64,000 nt of DNA, taken from positions 2,362,501-2,426,500 of the forward strand of contig NZ_CP104209.1 in NCBI RefSeq assembly GCF_025244765.1. Reading direction: 5' to 3'. The first letter of the stretch is position 1, and every line of letters begins with the position of its first letter. This stretch comes from Empedobacter stercoris (lineage in GTDB: Bacteria > Bacteroidota > Bacteroidia > Flavobacteriales > Weeksellaceae). Under the pieces are notes generated by a model. That model saw only the letters and a program-made list of their open reading frames with translations. It was not told the DNA's origin and did no database searches. Positions 46,100 to 56,222 of the stretch are shown here, piece after piece. A program made the translations under genes and the position numbers.

Positions 46100-46876
46100 T
46101 TATTTATCCAATAAGAAATTTAAAACTTCTGTTGTAAAATCTTTCGGATTCTCTGCATGTAACCAATGTCCTGCATTTGCAATTTTCTTGATTTTTGCAT
46201 TCGGAAAACGTTCGCAAATGATCATTTCATCTTCTGGCATAATGTAATTTGATTTTGCGCCGCCCAAAAATAAAGTTGGTCCATCAAATTCACCTTTTAA
46301 TAAATCTGTTCCAATCATTTCTTGGTAAAAATTATCCAAAACGTCTAAATTGAAACGAAATGCGTATTGACCATTATCAGCATGGTAAACGTTTTTTAAT
46401 AAAAACTGACGGACACCCATTTCTGGAATATATTGTTCCAATGTTTTTTCCACATCTTTTCGTGTTTCAACTTGATCAAAATCGACAGATTTCAAGGCTT
46501 TAAAAATTGCATTATGATGAGGTTGATAAGCTTTTGGAGCCATATCAGCGACAATTAAATGATCTAATCTATTTTGATGAATCATAGCAAAATCGATAAC
46601 AATTCGTCCACCCAAAGAATGTCCCAATAAATGAGCTTTCTCGATAGAATGAGCCTCCATGTAATTCACAATATCTTGCGTCATGGCAGCTAAAGACGAA
46701 TCTTCGCTATGAAAACTACGTCCATGATTGCGCAAATCAATTAGATGAGTTGTAAAATGCTCTCCAAATTGTTTTCCCAATGTACTCCAATTGTCCAATT
46801 GTCCGAATAAACCATGAAAAATCAACAAATGTTTTTCACCAGAACCAACAATTTTACTGTGTAAGATTTCTGTCAT
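46100..46876 (-). CDS. Alpha/beta hydrolase (YbfF-like esterase)
   Basis: A 258-residue alpha/beta hydrolase with oxyanion loop HGLFGQLDNW, DLRNHGRS, nucleophile elbow GHSLGG (Ser87), a late Asp in the FLGGAKSNYI region and the catalytic His in AGHWLHAENP. The pattern is closest to YbfF-type acyl esterases; the substrate is unknown. It begins 4 bp after pdxJ and is the last gene of the mscS-pdxJ-hydrolase operon. Confidence 0.9.
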   Translation of the reverse strand: MTEILHSKIVGSGEKHLLIFHGLFGQLDNWSTLGKQFGEHFTTHLIDLRNHGRSFHSEDSSLAAMTQDIVNYMEAHSIEKAHLLGHSLGGRIVIDFAMIHQNRLDHLIVADMAPKAYQPHHNAIFKALKSVDFDQVETRKDVEKTLEQYIPEMGVRQFLLKNVYHADNGQYAFRFNLDVLDNFYQEMIGTDLLKGEFDGPTLFLGGAKSNYIMPEDEMIICERFPNAKIKKIANAGHWLHAENPKDFTTEVLNFLLDK

Positions 46877-46880
46877 TTTT

Positions 46881-47606
46881 CTACAAATTTGCTACTTCAA
46901 TTTTACGTAAATATGCTTGAATGGTATTCTCTAAACCTAAATACAAAGCTTCTGAAATTAGTGCGTGACCAATTGAAACTTCTGAAATTTGAGGAATTTC
47001 ACGAATAAAAAATTCGATGTTATCTAAGCTCAAATCGTGACCCGCATTTACAGCCAATCCATTTTCTATCGCTAATTTTGCGGTTTCTTTGTATGGATTA
47101 ATCGCTTCAAGATTTCCTAACCCATATTGTGTAGCAAATTCTTCTGTATACAATTCGATTCGATCTGCACCAGTTTTAGCAGCACTTTCAATTAATGCAG
47201 GATTTGGATCTAAGAAAATAGAGGTTCTGATTCCAGCATCTTTAAACGTTTTAATCACATCTGTCAAATAATCAAAATGTTTGATTGTGTCCCAACCAGC
47301 ATTAGAAGTGATTGCATCTTCTGCATCAGGAACTAAGGTAACTTGTTCTGGTTTCGAATTTAAAACCAATTCCATAAAACTATCAATTGGTTTTCCTTCG
47401 ATATTAAATTCTGTAGTGATCACAGGTTTCAAATCATAGACATCTTGGTAACGAATATGACGCTCGTCAGGACGAGGATGAATCGTAATGCCTTGTCCAC
47501 CAAATTCTTGAATTTTAATAGCTGCTTCTACAAGATTTGGCGTATTTCCACCACGCGCATTACGAATAGTAGCAATTTTATTTATGTTAACACTTAATTT
47601 AGTCAT
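46881..47606 (-). CDS. pdxJ: Pyridoxine 5'-phosphate synthase
   Basis: A 241-residue TIM-barrel enzyme that condenses 1-deoxyxylulose 5-phosphate with 3-amino-2-oxopropyl phosphate to PNP. It shows KLSVNINKIATIRNARGG at the start, TIHPRPDERHI, VTLVPD and VNAGHDLS, the usual substrate loops. I place the start at the ATG at 47606 (MTKLSVNINK); the longer ORF would add residues overlapping the mscS end. It follows the channel gene by 10 bp. Confidence 0.97.
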   Translation of the reverse strand: MTKLSVNINKIATIRNARGGNTPNLVEAAIKIQEFGGQGITIHPRPDERHIRYQDVYDLKPVITTEFNIEGKPIDSFMELVLNSKPEQVTLVPDAEDAITSNAGWDTIKHFDYLTDVIKTFKDAGIRTSIFLDPNPALIESAAKTGADRIELYTEEFATQYGLGNLEAINPYKETAKLAIENGLAVNAGHDLSLDNIEFFIREIPQISEVSIGHALISEALYLGLENTIQAYLRKIEVANL

Positions 47607-47616
47607 GATTTTTATA

Positions 47617-48876
47617 TTATAATTTTTTAAAGTCAGAAAGCGAAAAGCTTTGCATAATTTCCAAGTCAAATTTACGACAAGCTGTTAATAAATGGTCGAA
47701 AATGTCGGATTGAATTCGTTCGAATTCTAAATTATTCGCTGAAGTCGTAAAACAACCAATTTCCAAAGGCATTCCAAGTGGCGAAACAGGTAATTGTTTG
47801 ACGATGATTGGGTCTTTTTGTGATACAGTTTTTAAACTCTTCAAATAACAGTCAACATAGATGCGAAATACACCAATATTGGTTAAGTTTTTACCATTGA
47901 TATCAAGATCAGAATTTTTGATATTTTGATTGTAAATCGAAATTTCATGTCTTTTTTGTTGAATATATTGGTGAATTAAAGCAATATCTTCGAAACGGTT
48001 TAACATATCTTCATTGCAAAATTGAAACGAATTAACATTAAATGAAATTGAACGTTTTATTTGGCGCGTACCTGTTGCCATCATAGGCATATGATTGGTT
48101 ACTTGAGAGGAAACTAAATCCACTGTTGGTACAGTTGCAATCGATTTATCAAACTTTTCAATCTTTACCAAGTTGATGTTAATTTCTTTTACAATACCTT
48201 CAATATCACCTTTCGAAATTGTAATCCAATCACCAACTTTTACAATTTTAGAATAAGAAATTTGTAAACCAGAAACGAATCCGAAAATAGCATCACGAAA
48301 AATTAATAATACCGCTGCAGTTAAGGCTCCAAGTACTGTAATAATTGTATTTTTGTCAACGGTGAATAAAATCATTATTCCAGAGATAATCGAGAAAAAT
48401 GTGATCATAAATTTCATCATTTGACCAAAAGTTCTTACGCCAACTGTGGTATAACTATTTTCTACATTGTAAATATCTATTATTGTATTAATTACTCTAA
48501 AAATAAGTTGAGTGAAAACAATTAAAGAGATTAATTCTGTAATGCGTTGAATAACAATATATACATTTCCGTCATCTCTAAATAAAATTTGATTCATACT
48601 TAAAGCAAAACTGATTGGAATAAGATGAATAAGCGAAACGAATACTTTATTTCGGTACAAAAATATCATCCAATCGTTTTCGATGAAATTTTTTATCTTT
48701 CTAAGAATAGGAAGAATAATCGCTCTTAGAATAAAATCTAATATAAATAGAATTGCGATCCAGATGACAACTTCTAAAAAAGTGAACAGATTTTCAGACA
48801 GATCAATTTTGAAGTATTGATTGAAAAAATATTTTACACCATCAGAAATTTCTTCGTAAAAAGATTTATCTTGCAT
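47617..48876 (-). CDS. Mechanosensitive ion channel of the MscS/YbdG type
   Basis: A 419-residue channel with five membrane helices in the first 170 residues. The MscS pore helix and beta domain follow (LTAAVLLIFRDAIFGFVSGLQI; VGDWITISKGDIEGIVKEIN). The C-terminal part (RQIKRSISFNVNSFQF; NIGVFRIYVDCYLK) matches E. coli YbdG rather than MscS itself. It protects against mild osmotic downshock in that relative. It heads an operon with pdxJ and the hydrolase. Confidence 0.93.
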   Translation of the reverse strand: MQDKSFYEEISDGVKYFFNQYFKIDLSENLFTFLEVVIWIAILFILDFILRAIILPILRKIKNFIENDWMIFLYRNKVFVSLIHLIPISFALSMNQILFRDDGNVYIVIQRITELISLIVFTQLIFRVINTIIDIYNVENSYTTVGVRTFGQMMKFMITFFSIISGIMILFTVDKNTIITVLGALTAAVLLIFRDAIFGFVSGLQISYSKIVKVGDWITISKGDIEGIVKEININLVKIEKFDKSIATVPTVDLVSSQVTNHMPMMATGTRQIKRSISFNVNSFQFCNEDMLNRFEDIALIHQYIQQKRHEISIYNQNIKNSDLDINGKNLTNIGVFRIYVDCYLKSLKTVSQKDPIIVKQLPVSPLGMPLEIGCFTTSANNLEFERIQSDIFDHLLTACRKFDLEIMQSFSLSDFKKL

Positions 48877-48912
48877 AAGCTGTTAATTGAATTTTAAATA
48901 GATTTTATTTTG

Positions 48913-48920
48913 CAAATTTA
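48913..48920 (-). promoter_or_regulatory. -7 element of the mscS-pdxJ operon
   Basis: TAAATTTG on the minus strand matches TAnnTTTG, 36 bp before the channel start codon, in the 68-bp region shared with the divergent DUF456 gene. Confidence 0.55.
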
Positions 48921-48944
48921 CAGTTTTAAAAAATACTGAAAAAT

Positions 48945-49430
48945 ATGGATAACGATAGTATACTAAATCTTATCAGTGGAATTTTATTGGTTGTTGGGTT
49001 AGTTGGAACAGTTTTACCAGTATTACCAGGAGCCCCTTTGGCATTGGTAGGATTATTAGTGTTTAAATTTAGTGGAGATTGTAGCTTTGGTTGGGGAACA
49101 ATAATTATTGCAGGTTCATTTGTTTTGATCGGTGCTGTTTTAGATTATTTATTACCCATTTATATGACCAAAAAACTCGGCGGAACGAAGTATGGCATTT
49201 GGGGTTCTGTTGTTGGGTTAATTGTCGGATTATTTTTTCCTCCGGTAGGTTTTATCATTGGACCCTTTTTGGGAGCTCTATTGGCTGAATTAATTTTGAG
49301 TGCCTCAAACCCGAAATCTGCTTTAAAATCTGCATTTGGTTCATTTACAGGCTTTATTTTAACGACGGGGTATGACGTGATATTGACTTTAATTTTTATT
49401 GGAATATTCGTTTATCAACTCATGAATTAA
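48945..49430 (+). CDS. DUF456 membrane protein
   Basis: A 161-residue glycine-rich membrane protein with about five helices and the DUF456 pattern VGTVLPVLPGAPLALVG, DYLLPIYMTKKLGGTKYG and GPFLGALLAELI. Function is unknown. Divergent from the mechanosensitive channel gene. Confidence 0.9.
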   Translation: MDNDSILNLISGILLVVGLVGTVLPVLPGAPLALVGLLVFKFSGDCSFGWGTIIIAGSFVLIGAVLDYLLPIYMTKKLGGTKYGIWGSVVGLIVGLFFPPVGFIIGPFLGALLAELILSASNPKSALKSAFGSFTGFILTTGYDVILTLIFIGIFVYQLMN

Positions 49431-49473
49431 TCAGATTAAATGATTGAAATTAGGTCAATAAAAAAAAATGACC

Positions 49474-49481
49474 TATATTTG
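49474..49481 (+). promoter_or_regulatory. -7 element of the rimP-nusA-infB operon
   Basis: TATATTTG matches TAnnTTTG. It overlaps the second arm of an inverted repeat, TAGGTCA (49451-49457) / TGACCTA (49469-49475). The transcript would have a leader of about 50 nt. Confidence 0.65.
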
Positions 49482-49507
49482 CAGAGAATTTAAAGAAATA
49501 AATGGAG

Positions 49508-49532
49508 GAGGGCTGGTTATAGCTCTCTTTTT
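49508..49532 (+). terminator. Attenuator-like hairpin in the rimP leader
   Basis: GAGGGCT, loop GGTTAT, AGCTCTC (7 bp including one G-U), followed by T5. It lies between the promoter and the rimP ATG at 49541, with the stem preceded by GGAG. This has the form of an intrinsic terminator inside the leader of an essential operon. Confidence 0.55.
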
Positions 49533-49540
49533 CGTTGTAT

Positions 49541-50002
49541 ATGGATTCAAATAAAGTAAAACAGCTAATAGATGAAGCAATCGCGGAGAATCCGTCATTG
49601 TTTCTAATCGATTGGAAAATCACTCCAGATGATAAAATTATTATTTTAGCAGATGGAGACGAAGGTCTTTCAGTCGAAGAAATTGTAAGAATAAGCCGAC
49701 ATGTAGAACACAATCTTGATAGAGAAGAGTGTGATTTTGCATTGGAAGTTTCTTCTCCTGGAGTAGGTAGTGAATTAACCATGCCACGTCAATTTGCAAA
49801 AAATGTAGGTCGAACATTAGAAGCTACATTAAATGATAAAGTGATAGAAGGCGAAATTGTAGAGGCCGATGATGAAGGTGTTACAGTTTTTTGGGAAGCA
49901 CGCGAGCCGAAGCCATTAGGAAAAGGAAAAATTACAGTAGAACACGAAGAAAAAATAAATTACGCTGACATCAAGAAAGCGATAATAAAAGTCACCTTTT
50001 AA
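49541..50002 (+). CDS. rimP: Ribosome maturation factor RimP
   Basis: A 153-residue protein needed for 30S subunit maturation. It has the RimP pattern NPSLFLIDWKI, GDEGLSVEEIVRISRHVEHNLD (cut here for length), LEVSSPGVGSELTMPRQF and a C-terminal Sm-like barrel. I use the ATG at 49541 rather than the upstream TTG. The order rimP-nusA-infB is nearly universal in bacteria. Confidence 0.97.
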   Translation: MDSNKVKQLIDEAIAENPSLFLIDWKITPDDKIIILADGDEGLSVEEIVRISRHVEHNLDREECDFALEVSSPGVGSELTMPRQFAKNVGRTLEATLNDKVIEGEIVEADDEGVTVFWEAREPKPLGKGKITVEHEEKINYADIKKAIIKVTF

Positions 50003-50016
50003 AAAAATAAAGTTTA

Positions 50017-51252
50017 ATGGACAATCTTGCATTAATCGAATCTTTTGGAGATTTTAAAGACGATAAAAATATCGATCGTATCACGCTAATGGCCATCTTA
50101 GAAGAAACATTGAAAAGTGTTTTGAAAAAGAAATATGGTACAGATGATAACTTTGATATTATTGTAAATCCTGATAAAGGAGACTTAGAGATTTGGCATA
50201 ACCGTATCGTTGTAGAAGACGGTTTTTCTGAAGACGATGCAACAGATATCGAATTGTCTGAAGCACGTAAAATTGAGCCAGATTTTGAAGTAGGTGAAGA
50301 AGTATCGGAAAAAATTCCGATCGAAGCATTAGGACGTCGTGCTATTTTAACTTTGCGCCAAACATTGGTTTCTAAAGTAATGGAGCATGATAATTCTAAT
50401 TTATACGAAAAATTTAAAGGTTTAATCGGAGAAGTAGTTACGGGAGAAATTCACTATGTACGTCACAAACAAGTGATTATAATGGATGACGAGCAAAACG
50501 AAATGATTTTACCAAAAGAAAATCAAATACCATCAGATTTTTTCAGAAAAGGAGATACATTACGTGCTGTTGTAGATGATGTAAAATTAAGAGGAGCAAA
50601 ACCTCAAATTATTTTATCAAGAACATCACCAAAATTCTTAGAGAAATTATTTGAACAAGAAATTCCAGAAATTTTAGACGGATTAATTACCATCAAAAAT
50701 GTAGTTCGTATCCCTGGAGATAAAGCAAAAGTAGCAGTAGAATCTTACGATGATCGTATCGATCCAGTAGGAGCTTGTGTTGGAATGAAAGGATCTCGTA
50801 TCCATTCAATCGTACGCGAATTACGTAATGAAAACATTGACGTAATTAACTACACTAACAACCAAAGTTTATACATTCAACGAGCTTTAAGCCCAGCTAA
50901 AATTTCGAATATCGAAATTAACGAAGAGGAAAATAAAGCTTTGGTATACGTAAATGCAGACGAAGTTTCGAAAGCAATTGGTAAAGGTGGATACAATGTT
51001 CGTTTAGCTTCTAAGTTAGTTGGAATGGAAATTGATATTTTCAGAGAAGGAGCCCAAGACGAAGACGTAGAATTATCAGAATTCTCAGACGAAATCGATG
51101 CATGGGTAATCGAAGCATTTAGTGCTATCGGGTTAGATACAGCCAAAAGTATTTTAGAACAAGACGTGGATGACTTAATCAAACGTACGGATTTAGAAGA
51201 AGAGACAATCTTAGACGTTATTCGTGTGTTAAAAGAAGAGTTTGAAGATTAA
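50017..51252 (+). CDS. nusA: Transcription termination/antitermination factor NusA
   Basis: A 411-residue RNA polymerase-associated factor. It has an N-terminal RNAP-binding domain (1 to about 125), S1 domain (about 130-200), two KH domains (VGACVGMKGSRIHSIV and KAIGKGGYNVRLASKLVG) and a short helical tail. The acidic repeats of gamma-proteobacterial NusA are lacking, as in other Bacteroidetes. It lies 14 bp after rimP. Confidence 0.97.
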   Translation: MDNLALIESFGDFKDDKNIDRITLMAILEETLKSVLKKKYGTDDNFDIIVNPDKGDLEIWHNRIVVEDGFSEDDATDIELSEARKIEPDFEVGEEVSEKIPIEALGRRAILTLRQTLVSKVMEHDNSNLYEKFKGLIGEVVTGEIHYVRHKQVIIMDDEQNEMILPKENQIPSDFFRKGDTLRAVVDDVKLRGAKPQIILSRTSPKFLEKLFEQEIPEILDGLITIKNVVRIPGDKAKVAVESYDDRIDPVGACVGMKGSRIHSIVRELRNENIDVINYTNNQSLYIQRALSPAKISNIEINEEENKALVYVNADEVSKAIGKGGYNVRLASKLVGMEIDIFREGAQDEDVELSEFSDEIDAWVIEAFSAIGLDTAKSILEQDVDDLIKRTDLEEETILDVIRVLKEEFED

Positions 51253-51315
51253 TTCATACTCAAGTCATAAACAATTCATACATTTGCAAACAATAAAATA
51301 AGAGATTAGCTTCAT

Positions 51316-54300
51316 ATGTCGGAAACAATAAGATTAAGTAAAGTATTAAAAGAATTAAATATATCAATAGATAGAGCTGTTGACTTTTTAGAAGGGAAAG
51401 GTAAAACTGTAGAGAAAAATCCGAACTCTAAAATCGATGTGCCAACTTACGATATTTTAGTTAATGAATTCCGATCTGATGCTAAACAAAAGCAAGCTTC
51501 CGGTGAAGTAGTCATTAACAAAATTTCAGAAATCAAAGCAGCTGAAAAGAAAGAAGCAGAAGCAAAAGCTGCTACTGAAAAACCAGTTGAAAAGAAACCT
51601 GAAATGATCGAAACGACTAAGGTTGAATTGGAAGGGCCAAAGACTGTTGGTAAAATAGACTTAGATGCTTTAAAACCGAAAGCCAAAGAGGTGAAACCTC
51701 AGGTGAAGGTAGAAGTGAAAAAAGAAGAAATCAAGAAAGAAGAAGCGCCAAAAGCTGAAAAGAAAACTGAATCAAGAGAGGAAACTAAAGGTCCAAAAGT
51801 GATTAAAGTGATTGATCTTGATAAAATAAATAATACAGGTAAACCTAAAAAGCAAGATTCTCCAGCTCCTAAAAAAGAGCAAGCAGAACCTAAAAAGGCG
51901 GAAGCACCGAAAGCGGAAGTTAAAAAAGAGGTGAAGAAAGAAGAACCTAAAAAGGTGGAAGAGGTTAAAAATCCTGAAGTAAAAACGGAAGCGAAGCCTG
52001 AAGTGAAGAAAGAAGAAATTGAAGACGTAGTAGCAGTAGAACCTCAAAAAATTGAAACTGTCTACACAAAACTAGATGGACCTAATTTTACAGGTGCAAA
52101 GATTGACTTATCTAAATTTGATAAGAAAAAATCTGACGATAAAAAGGGGAATCAGAAAGGTGCTAATAACGCTGCTGACAAGAAAAAGCGCAAACGTATC
52201 CAGAAAAACGTTAAACCAGAAGATGTAGCAAAAGCTGGTGAAAACGGAGGGAATAATAACAATCGCCAAGGTGGAAATAACAACCACGGAGGTGGAAACA
52301 ATAACAACCGCCAAGGTGGAAACAACAACCACGGAGGAGGAAATAATAACAACCGTCAAGGACAAGGAGGTGGAAATCGCCAAGGTGGACAAGGAGGTGG
52401 AAATCGCCAAGGTCAAGGTGGAAACCGTCAAGGAGGTGGAAACTTTAGAGGAGGTAATAACCGAGGACCAAGAGTTCCTCAAGTAGAACTTTCTGACGAA
52501 GATGTTAAAAAACAAATTAAAGACACTTTAGATAAACTTACGAATAAAGGAAAAGGATCTAAAGGGGCTAAACACAGAAGAGATAAACGTAAAGAACGTC
52601 GTGAATTTGCTGAGCAAGAGCAAGAAGCAATGGACATGGACAAAACTTTACATGTAACAGAATTTGTAACAGTTAACGAATTAGCTTCGTTAATGGATGT
52701 TTCTGTTACAGAAGTTATTTCAGCATGTATGTCTTTAGGTATCATGGTTACCATGAACCAACGTCTTGAAGCTGATACAATTCAGTTAGTTGCAGATGAT
52801 TTCGGATTCGAAGCAGAATTTGCTAATGCTGAAGAAGAAATCTCAACGGAAGAAGAAGAAATCGATAATGAAGAAGATTTAGTAACTCGCGCGCCAATCG
52901 TAACTGTAATGGGACACGTTGACCACGGTAAAACATCTTTATTAGATTATGTTCGTAAAGCAAACGTAATTGCTGGTGAGTCAGGAGGTATTACACAACA
53001 TATTGGAGCGTACAACGTAACATTACCAAGTGGTAAACGTGTAGCATTTTTAGATACACCAGGTCACGAAGCCTTTACAGCGATGCGTGCTCGTGGTGCA
53101 CAAGTAACGGATATTGCAATTATTGTGATTGCTGCTGATGACCAAATCATGCCACAAACACGTGAAGCAATTTCTCACGCACAAGCAGCAGGAGTACCAA
53201 TGGTATTCGCAATCAATAAGGTTGATAAACCAGCAGCTAATCCAGAAAAAGTAAAAGAGCAATTAGCTCAAATGAACTTATTAGTTGAAGATTGGGGTGG
53301 TACTTATCAATCTCAAGAGATTTCAGCTAAATCTGGTTTAGGAGTTGATGATTTATTAGAAAAAGTTTTATTAGAAGCCGAAGTATTAGATCTTAAAGCA
53401 AATCCAAAACGTAAAGCATCTGGTACAGTTGTAGAAGCTGCATTAGATAAAGGACGTGGATATGTTTCGACTATAATTGTACAAACGGGTACATTACACA
53501 TTGGTGATTATGTATTAGCAGGATCACACCATGGTAAAGTTCGTGCATTATTAGATGAACGAGGAAATAACGTTAAAGTTGCCGGTCCATCTACTCCAGT
53601 AACAATTTTAGGTTTAGACGGAGCTCCAACTGCAGGTGACAAGTTTAAAGTTTACGAAGATGAACGCGAAGCGAAACAAATTGCATCTCGTAGAGATCAA
53701 TTACAACGTGAGCAAACTATTCGTACACAAAAACACATCACACTTGATGAGATTGGACGTCGTATTGCTTTAGGAGACTTTAAAGAATTAAATATTATCT
53801 TGAAAGGAGATGTGGATGGTTCTGTTGAAGCATTAACAGACTCATTACAAAAACTTTCTACAGAGGAGATTATTGTTAACATCTTACATAAAGGTGTTGG
53901 ACAAATTACAGAATCTGACGTATTGTTAGCATCTGCATCTGATGCAATTATTATCGGATTTAATGTTCGCCCAGGTGTATCTGCTCGTGAAATTGCTGAT
54001 AAAGAAGAAGTAGAAATCAGAACTTATTCTATTATCTATGCTGCGATCGAAGAGATTAAAGAAGCAATGGAAGGTATGTTATCTCCAGAGTTGAAAGAGC
54101 AAGTAACGGGTAATATTGAAGTTCGTGAAACATTCAAAGTAACGAAAGTTGGTACAATTGCAGGATGTATGGTATTGGACGGTAAAGTTTATAGAAGCTC
54201 TAAAGTTCGCATTATCCGCGATGGTGTTGTAATTCATGATGGTGAATTAGCTTCATTGAAACGTTTTAAAGATGATGTTAAAGAAGTAAACAAAGGTTAC

Positions 54301-54396
54301 GAATGTGGTCTTAACATTAAAAACTTTAATGATATTCAAGTAAATGATATCATCGAAGCATACGAAACTGTAGAAGTTAAAAAGAAATTGAAATAA
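51316..54396 (+). CDS. infB: Translation initiation factor IF-2
   Basis: A 1026-residue GTPase that positions initiator tRNA on the ribosome. An N-terminal IF2N-like segment ([18 protein letters not shown]) is followed by a long Lys/Glu-rich region and a Gly/Asn/Gln/Arg-rich stretch (about 309-382). Then come the core domains: G1 GHVDHGKTS near 533, G3 DTPGHEAF, G4 NKVDK, and C-terminal domains with VKVIL-like strands. The G/N-rich stretch is encoded by imperfect DNA repeats. Last gene of the operon, ended by a strong terminator. Confidence 0.97.
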   Translation: MSETIRLSKVLKELNISIDRAVDFLEGKGKTVEKNPNSKIDVPTYDILVNEFRSDAKQKQASGEVVINKISEIKAAEKKEAEAKAATEKPVEKKPEMIETTKVELEGPKTVGKIDLDALKPKAKEVKPQVKVEVKKEEIKKEEAPKAEKKTESREETKGPKVIKVIDLDKINNTGKPKKQDSPAPKKEQAEPKKAEAPKAEVKKEVKKEEPKKVEEVKNPEVKTEAKPEVKKEEIEDVVAVEPQKIETVYTKLDGPNFTGAKIDLSKFDKKKSDDKKGNQKGANNAADKKKRKRIQKNVKPEDVAKAGENGGNNNNRQGGNNNHGGGNNNNRQGGNNNHGGGNNNNRQGQGGGNRQGGQGGGNRQGQGGNRQGGGNFRGGNNRGPRVPQVELSDEDVKKQIKDTLDKLTNKGKGSKGAKHRRDKRKERREFAEQEQEAMDMDKTLHVTEFVTVNELASLMDVSVTEVISACMSLGIMVTMNQRLEADTIQLVADDFGFEAEFANAEEEISTEEEEIDNEEDLVTRAPIVTVMGHVDHGKTSLLDYVRKANVIAGESGGITQHIGAYNVTLPSGKRVAFLDTPGHEAFTAMRARGAQVTDIAIIVIAADDQIMPQTREAISHAQAAGVPMVFAINKVDKPAANPEKVKEQLAQMNLLVEDWGGTYQSQEISAKSGLGVDDLLEKVLLEAEVLDLKANPKRKASGTVVEAALDKGRGYVSTIIVQTGTLHIGDYVLAGSHHGKVRALLDERGNNVKVAGPSTPVTILGLDGAPTAGDKFKVYEDEREAKQIASRRDQLQREQTIRTQKHITLDEIGRRIALGDFKELNIILKGDVDGSVEALTDSLQKLSTEEIIVNILHKGVGQITESDVLLASASDAIIIGFNVRPGVSAREIADKEEVEIRTYSIIYAAIEEIKEAMEGMLSPELKEQVTGNIEVRETFKVTKVGTIAGCMVLDGKVYRSSKVRIIRDGVVIHDGELASLKRFKDDVKEVNKGYECGLNIKNFNDIQVNDIIEAYETVEVKKKLK
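52240..52460 (+). repeat. Imperfect coding repeat in infB
   Basis: Units of the type [16 protein letters not shown] recur, first in about 48-nt and then in shorter versions, giving a Gly/Asn/Gln/Arg low-complexity linker before the G domain. The reading frame is kept throughout. Confidence 0.85.
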
Positions 54397-54418
54397 TCAA
54401 TTTTTTAGAAATAATCTT

Positions 54419-54449
54419 AAAAAGGAGCTCAATTAGAGCTCCTTTTTTT
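54419..54449 (+). terminator. Terminator of the rimP-nusA-infB operon
   Basis: GGAGCTC, loop AATTA, GAGCTCC, followed by T7 and preceded by A5. Confidence 0.9.
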
Positions 54450-54470
54450 ATGAATTAAAAGCGATGTTAG

Positions 54471-54503
54471 TTGATGGAGTTTTTTAAAACTTTGATATTT
54501 TTG
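54471..54503 (+). promoter_or_regulatory. ggt promoter
   Basis: TTG (54471-54473), 22 bp, TATTTTTG (54496-54503), 15 bp before the ATG. Confidence 0.6.
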
Positions 54504-54518
54504 TTTTAAATCGATTTT

Positions 54519-56186
54519 ATGAAAAAAATATCATTTATAATAATTTCGTTCTTTGCCATTATTCAACTAAATGCGCAAGAATCTTATAAAAATGGAGTGG
54601 TGGTGACTGCTCATCCCGAAGCTTCAAAAGTTGGAGTAGAAATCCTAAAAAAAGGAGGGAATGCAATTGACGCTTCTGTTGCAGTTCAGTTTGCTTTGGC
54701 TGTTGTTTACCCAAATGCAGGAAATATTGGTGGTGGCGGATTTTTGGTTTACCGAGATGCAAAAGGAAAAACAGATGCCTTAGATTATCGTGAAAAAGCA
54801 CCTTTAAAAGCGACTGAGAATATGTATTGGGACAAAGATGGAAATGCGATTACAGATCTAAGTTTGTATGGACAATTTGCTGCAGGAGTTCCAGGAACAG
54901 TCGATGGAATGGTTAAAGCTCACGAGAAATACGGAAAATTGAGTTGGAAAGAATTAGTGCAACCTGCAATTGATTTAGCTCAAAAAGGATTTAAAATTAC
55001 GAAGCAACAAGCAAGTGAATTGACAAATAAGTATGACGATTTTGTTAAATATAATTCAAAAATAAATGCTTTAACTGCAAAAGCTTCTTGGAAAGAAGGA
55101 GATCTATTGGTTCAAAAAGAATTAGCAAATACATTAAAACTGATTCAACAAAAAGGTCGCGCTGGTTTTTATGAAGGAAGAACGGCTGATCTGATTGTAA
55201 AAGAAATGAAACGTGGAAACGGGATTATTTCTCACGAAGATTTAAAACAATATCAATCGGTTTGGAGAACGCCAGTTGCGGGAAATTATAGAAATCTTAA
55301 AGTAATTTCGATGCCACCACCATCAAGTGGAGGAATTGCATTGGTTTCGTTGTTTCAATCTATCGAAGATTATCCAATCAATAAATGGGGATTTCAGGCA
55401 GATTCTACAATGCAAGTGATGGTAGAAGCCGAGCGTCGTGTTTATGCAGATCGTGCAGAACATTTAGGTGATCCAGATTTTGTGAACGTTCCTCAAAAAC
55501 AATTGTTAGATAAAAATTATAATGTCAATCGAATGAAAGATTTTTCGTTTGATAAAGCAACACCGAGTTCAGCAATTAAAGCAGGAGAAATATTTGCAAA
55601 AGAATCGTTGGAAACTACGCATTATGTTATTGTTGACAAAGATGGAAACGCAGCTTCTGTTACGACAACTTTAAATAATTCGTATGGTTCTTTGGTGGTT
55701 GTGGAAGGTGCAGGATTTTTGTTGAATGATGAGATGGATGATTTTTCTGTAAAACCAGGAACACCAAATTTATATGGTTTAGTTGGAGGAAAAGCAAATG
55801 CAATTGAACCTTCGAAAAGAATGTTAAGCTCGATGACGCCTTCTATTTTAGAAAAAGATGGTAAATTGTTTATGGTTGTGGGAACACCTGGAGGTTCTAC
55901 GATTATTACTTCGGTTTTTCAAGCAATTGTAAATGTTGTTGATTTCGGAATGACAATGCAAGAAGCTGTTGCTGCACCAAGATTTCATCATCAATGGTTA
56001 CCAGATCAAATCGATTATGAACCAAATGCAATTTCAGAAAACGTTCGCGAATCGTTAAAACAAAAAGGTTATGTTTTGAAAGAACGTCAACCTTATGGGC
56101 GAGTAGATGGAATATTAGTTAATACTGACGGGACATATCAAGCAGGCGCAGATCCACGCGGTGATGATAAAGCAATAGGATATTAA
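54519..56186 (+). CDS. ggt: Gamma-glutamyltransferase
   Basis: A 555-residue exported enzyme (signal peptide SFIIISFFAIIQLNAQ). It is made as a precursor that cleaves itself before the catalytic Thr, seen here as LETTHYVIVDKDGN at about residue 366. The substrate motifs DYREKAPL, LNNSYGS and KRMLSSMTPSI are present. It transfers or hydrolyses the gamma-glutamyl group of glutathione and glutamine in the periplasm or outside the cell. Monocistronic between two terminators. Confidence 0.96.
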   Translation: MKKISFIIISFFAIIQLNAQESYKNGVVVTAHPEASKVGVEILKKGGNAIDASVAVQFALAVVYPNAGNIGGGGFLVYRDAKGKTDALDYREKAPLKATENMYWDKDGNAITDLSLYGQFAAGVPGTVDGMVKAHEKYGKLSWKELVQPAIDLAQKGFKITKQQASELTNKYDDFVKYNSKINALTAKASWKEGDLLVQKELANTLKLIQQKGRAGFYEGRTADLIVKEMKRGNGIISHEDLKQYQSVWRTPVAGNYRNLKVISMPPPSSGGIALVSLFQSIEDYPINKWGFQADSTMQVMVEAERRVYADRAEHLGDPDFVNVPQKQLLDKNYNVNRMKDFSFDKATPSSAIKAGEIFAKESLETTHYVIVDKDGNAASVTTTLNNSYGSLVVVEGAGFLLNDEMDDFSVKPGTPNLYGLVGGKANAIEPSKRMLSSMTPSILEKDGKLFMVVGTPGGSTIITSVFQAIVNVVDFGMTMQEAVAAPRFHHQWLPDQIDYEPNAISENVRESLKQKGYVLKERQPYGRVDGILVNTDGTYQAGADPRGDDKAIGY

Positions 56187-56194
56187 AAACAAAA

Positions 56195-56222
56195 AGGAAC
56201 TCTAAATCGAGTTCCTTTTTTT
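56195..56222. terminator. Bidirectional terminator, ggt / GNAT gene
   Basis: GGAACTC, loop TAAATC, GAGTTCC, flanked by A5 and T7, between convergent gene ends. Confidence 0.88.

Noticed and set aside
51772-52515. Long antisense ORFs over the N-terminal part of infB
   Set aside because: They arise from the low-complexity Lys/Glu and Gly/Asn coding sequence and have no family resemblance or start signals.
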